Shown here: positions 4,890 to 6,331 of the stretch, one piece after another
Layout of the letters: each line of letters opens with the position of its first letter
How positions within the stretch are numbered: position 1 is the stretch's first letter
Assembly: GCA_007131045.1 (NCBI GenBank)
Contig: SLRI01000075.1
Coordinates: forward strand, 1 to 6,331
Direction: 5' to 3'
Origin: Rhodospirillales bacterium
Lineage (GTDB): Bacteria; Pseudomonadota; Alphaproteobacteria; Geminicoccales; Geminicoccaceae
Length of the DNA: 6,331 nucleotides
Notes under the pieces: model-generated
Seen by the model: only the letters and a program-made list of their open reading frames with translations
Told to the model about the DNA's origin: nothing
The model's database searches: none
Made by a program: the position numbers and the translations under genes

Positions 4890-6331
4890 ATGACCACGAC
4901 GCTCGATTCGCAACGCCTGGCGGTGCGTCGGCCGCACTCGGCGCTCTGGCGCTGGCTGGCCGACGGCCGGGCGATGCTGCTCCTGGGCCTGGCGCTGTTC
5001 GTCCTGCTCACCGTCGTCTACCCGCTCTTTCAGGTGGTCTGGCGCAGTTTCCTCGTCGACGGTGCCTTCTCGCTCGCCAACTACGCCTCGGTCTTCCTGC
5101 AGCCGCGCAATCTCGTGGCGGTGTGGAACTCGCTCTGGGTCTCGGTGATCGCGACGGCGATCTCGGTGGTCATCGGCACCGGCGCGGCTTTTCTCGTGAT
5201 GCGCACCGACCTGCCCTGGAAGGGCGGGCTCGCCCTTCTGCTGGTCCTGCCGTTTGCCATCCCGCCGCTGTTCTCGGCCATGGGCTGGGTGCAGCTGGCG
5301 GGGCCGGTGGGGCTCTTCTCACAAGCTTGGCGCTTCGTCTTCGGGCCGGGCCCGGTGCCCTGGAACATCTACAGTGCCGGCGGGATCATCTTCGTCTTGG
5401 CCGTCACCAACTACCCCTTCGTCTTCCTGACCGTGGCCGGCGCCCTGCAGCGGGTCGACCCGTCGCTCGAGGAGGCGGCGCGGACCTCGGGCGTGGGCAC
5501 CTGGCGGATCATGCAGGACATCACCCTGCCCCTGGTCAAGCCCGCGATCTACGGCGGCACGCTCTTGGCCTTCGTCTCCTCCATCGACAATTTCGGCATC
5601 CCGGCGGTGCTCGGGCTCAGGGCACAGTTCTACGTGCTGACCACCCGGATCTACGAGGCGCTGACCATCCCCAACATGCCGCTGGCGACAGCCATGTCGG
5701 TGCTCCTGGTGCTGGTCGCCCTGGTCTCGATGCTCGGCTTTCGCTGGGCCGAGGGCTCGCGCGCGCGGTTCGCGGTGATCGGCGGCAAGTCGGTCACCCC
5801 CAACGTGATCAAGCTCGGCCGGGCCAAACCCTGGGTCCTGGCCGGGCTCGGGCTCGTCATTCTCGTCGTCGTCGTCATGCCGGTGGCGGCCCTGGTGCTC
5901 ACCTCGGTGCTGCGGTTCTGGGGGGCGCCGCTGATCGCCGAGAACTTCACCTTTCGCCACTACGAGGCGGTGCTCGGCACGGCCGGAGCGCAGCGCGGGA
6001 TCGTCAACAGCCTGTTCCTGGCGACCGCTGCCGCCACCATCCTGATCGTGGCGACCGCGCTGATCTCGTATCTCAACGTCAAGGCGCGGATGCGCGGTGC
6101 GGGCACGCTCGATGCTTTGGGGCTCATCCCCTTCGCCCTGCCGGGCTCGGTGATCGGTGTGGCGATGATCCTCGCCTGGTCGAACCCGCCGATCGGCCCT
6201 GCTCTCTACGGCACCATCTGGATCCTGCTCCTGGCCTATATCATGCGCTACATGGCTTTCGGCCTGCAGACCACGCGGGCGACCTTGACCCAGATCCACG
6301 ACAGCCTCGAGGAGGCGGCCCGGGCCGCCGG
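4890..6331 (+). CDS. ABC transporter permease, FbpB-like with two fused permease domains (3' end outside window)
   Basis: The frame is open from the ATG at 4890 to the right edge, giving 480 codons with no stop. The protein is a hydrophobic inner-membrane permease that would pair with the preceding binding protein. After a basic cytoplasmic N-terminus (1-28) comes a first helix, LLLGLALFVLLTVVYPLF. A first permease domain follows, with its ATPase-contact EAA loop EEAARTSGVGTWRIMQDITL (194-213) then PLVKPA. A linker with a new helix at about 310-333 leads to a second domain. That domain begins near NSLFLATAAATILIVATALI and reaches the start of its own EAA loop, EEAARAAG (474-481, the last codon cut). 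Two permease domains in one chain is the FbpB/AfuB layout, usually 500-570 residues, so only the last part is missing. No clear ribosome binding site precedes the ATG, so translation may depend on the upstream gene 30 bases away. A GTG at 4923 is a less likely start. Confidence 0.93.
   Translation, partial: MTTTLDSQRLAVRRPHSALWRWLADGRAMLLLGLALFVLLTVVYPLFQVVWRSFLVDGAFSLANYASVFLQPRNLVAVWNSLWVSVIATAISVVIGTGAAFLVMRTDLPWKGGLALLLVLPFAIPPLFSAMGWVQLAGPVGLFSQAWRFVFGPGPVPWNIYSAGGIIFVLAVTNYPFVFLTVAGALQRVDPSLEEAARTSGVGTWRIMQDITLPLVKPAIYGGTLLAFVSSIDNFGIPAVLGLRAQFYVLTTRIYEALTIPNMPLATAMSVLLVLVALVSMLGFRWAEGSRARFAVIGGKSVTPNVIKLGRAKPWVLAGLGLVILVVVVMPVAALVLTSVLRFWGAPLIAENFTFRHYEAVLGTAGAQRGIVNSLFLATAAATILIVATALISYLNVKARMRGAGTLDALGLIPFALPGSVIGVAMILAWSNPPIGPALYGTIWILLLAYIMRYMAFGLQTTRATLTQIHDSLEEAARAA

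Noticed and set aside
5319..6299. 326-codon open frame on the minus strand opposite the permease
   Set aside because: Same antisense composition effect; the + strand frame encodes a clear permease with EAA loops.
1..6331. CRISPR arrays, tRNA or rRNA genes, insertion sequences
   Set aside because: No regularly spaced repeats, no cloverleaf-like sequence, and no transposase or terminal inverted repeats were seen on either strand.

Overview
The window is GC-rich (by eye roughly two thirds G+C) and gene-dense, and every gene I can support is on the + strand. Codon third positions are mostly G or C, and two of the intact genes start with GTG. One plausible promoter has a -10 hexamer of the TAGGAG type. 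Together with the transporter families present, this suggests a GC-rich proteobacterium, most likely an alphaproteobacterium. That placement is an inference; there is no marker gene in the window.

Layout. (1) Bases 3-386 are the C-terminal end of a CHAT-domain (caspase-fold) protein whose 5' part lies outside the window. (2) Bases 504-3753 are a complete tripartite tricarboxylate transporter (TTT) operon in the usual order tctC-tctB-tctA: a periplasmic Bug-type receptor, a small membrane subunit and a large membrane subunit. A strong GC-rich hairpin (1616-1644) sits directly after the tctC stop codon. (3) Bases 3754-3869 are an intergenic region with a candidate promoter and a 5' leader. (4) Bases 3870-4859 encode a periplasmic binding protein of the FbpA/AfuA-like ABC family. 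(5) Bases 4890-6331 are the first 480 codons of its FbpB-like double-domain permease, which runs off the right edge. An ATPase gene would be expected downstream, but it is not in view.

How the genes work together. TctC would capture a small carboxylate in the periplasm and deliver it to the TctA/TctB membrane complex, driven by an ion gradient. The binding protein and permease form the start of a separate ATP-driven uptake system. The two importers are adjacent and co-oriented, but the candidate promoter at 3776-3804 suggests they are separate transcription units. Neither substrate can be read from the sequence. The ABC binding protein lacks the paired tyrosines of classical ferric-binding proteins, so an iron label would be unsafe.

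I do not see an undescribed system here. The points most worth checking are the intercistronic hairpin, the long C-terminal tail of TctC, the uncertain TctB start, the non-ferric signature of the ABC receptor, and the unseen remainder of the CHAT gene.
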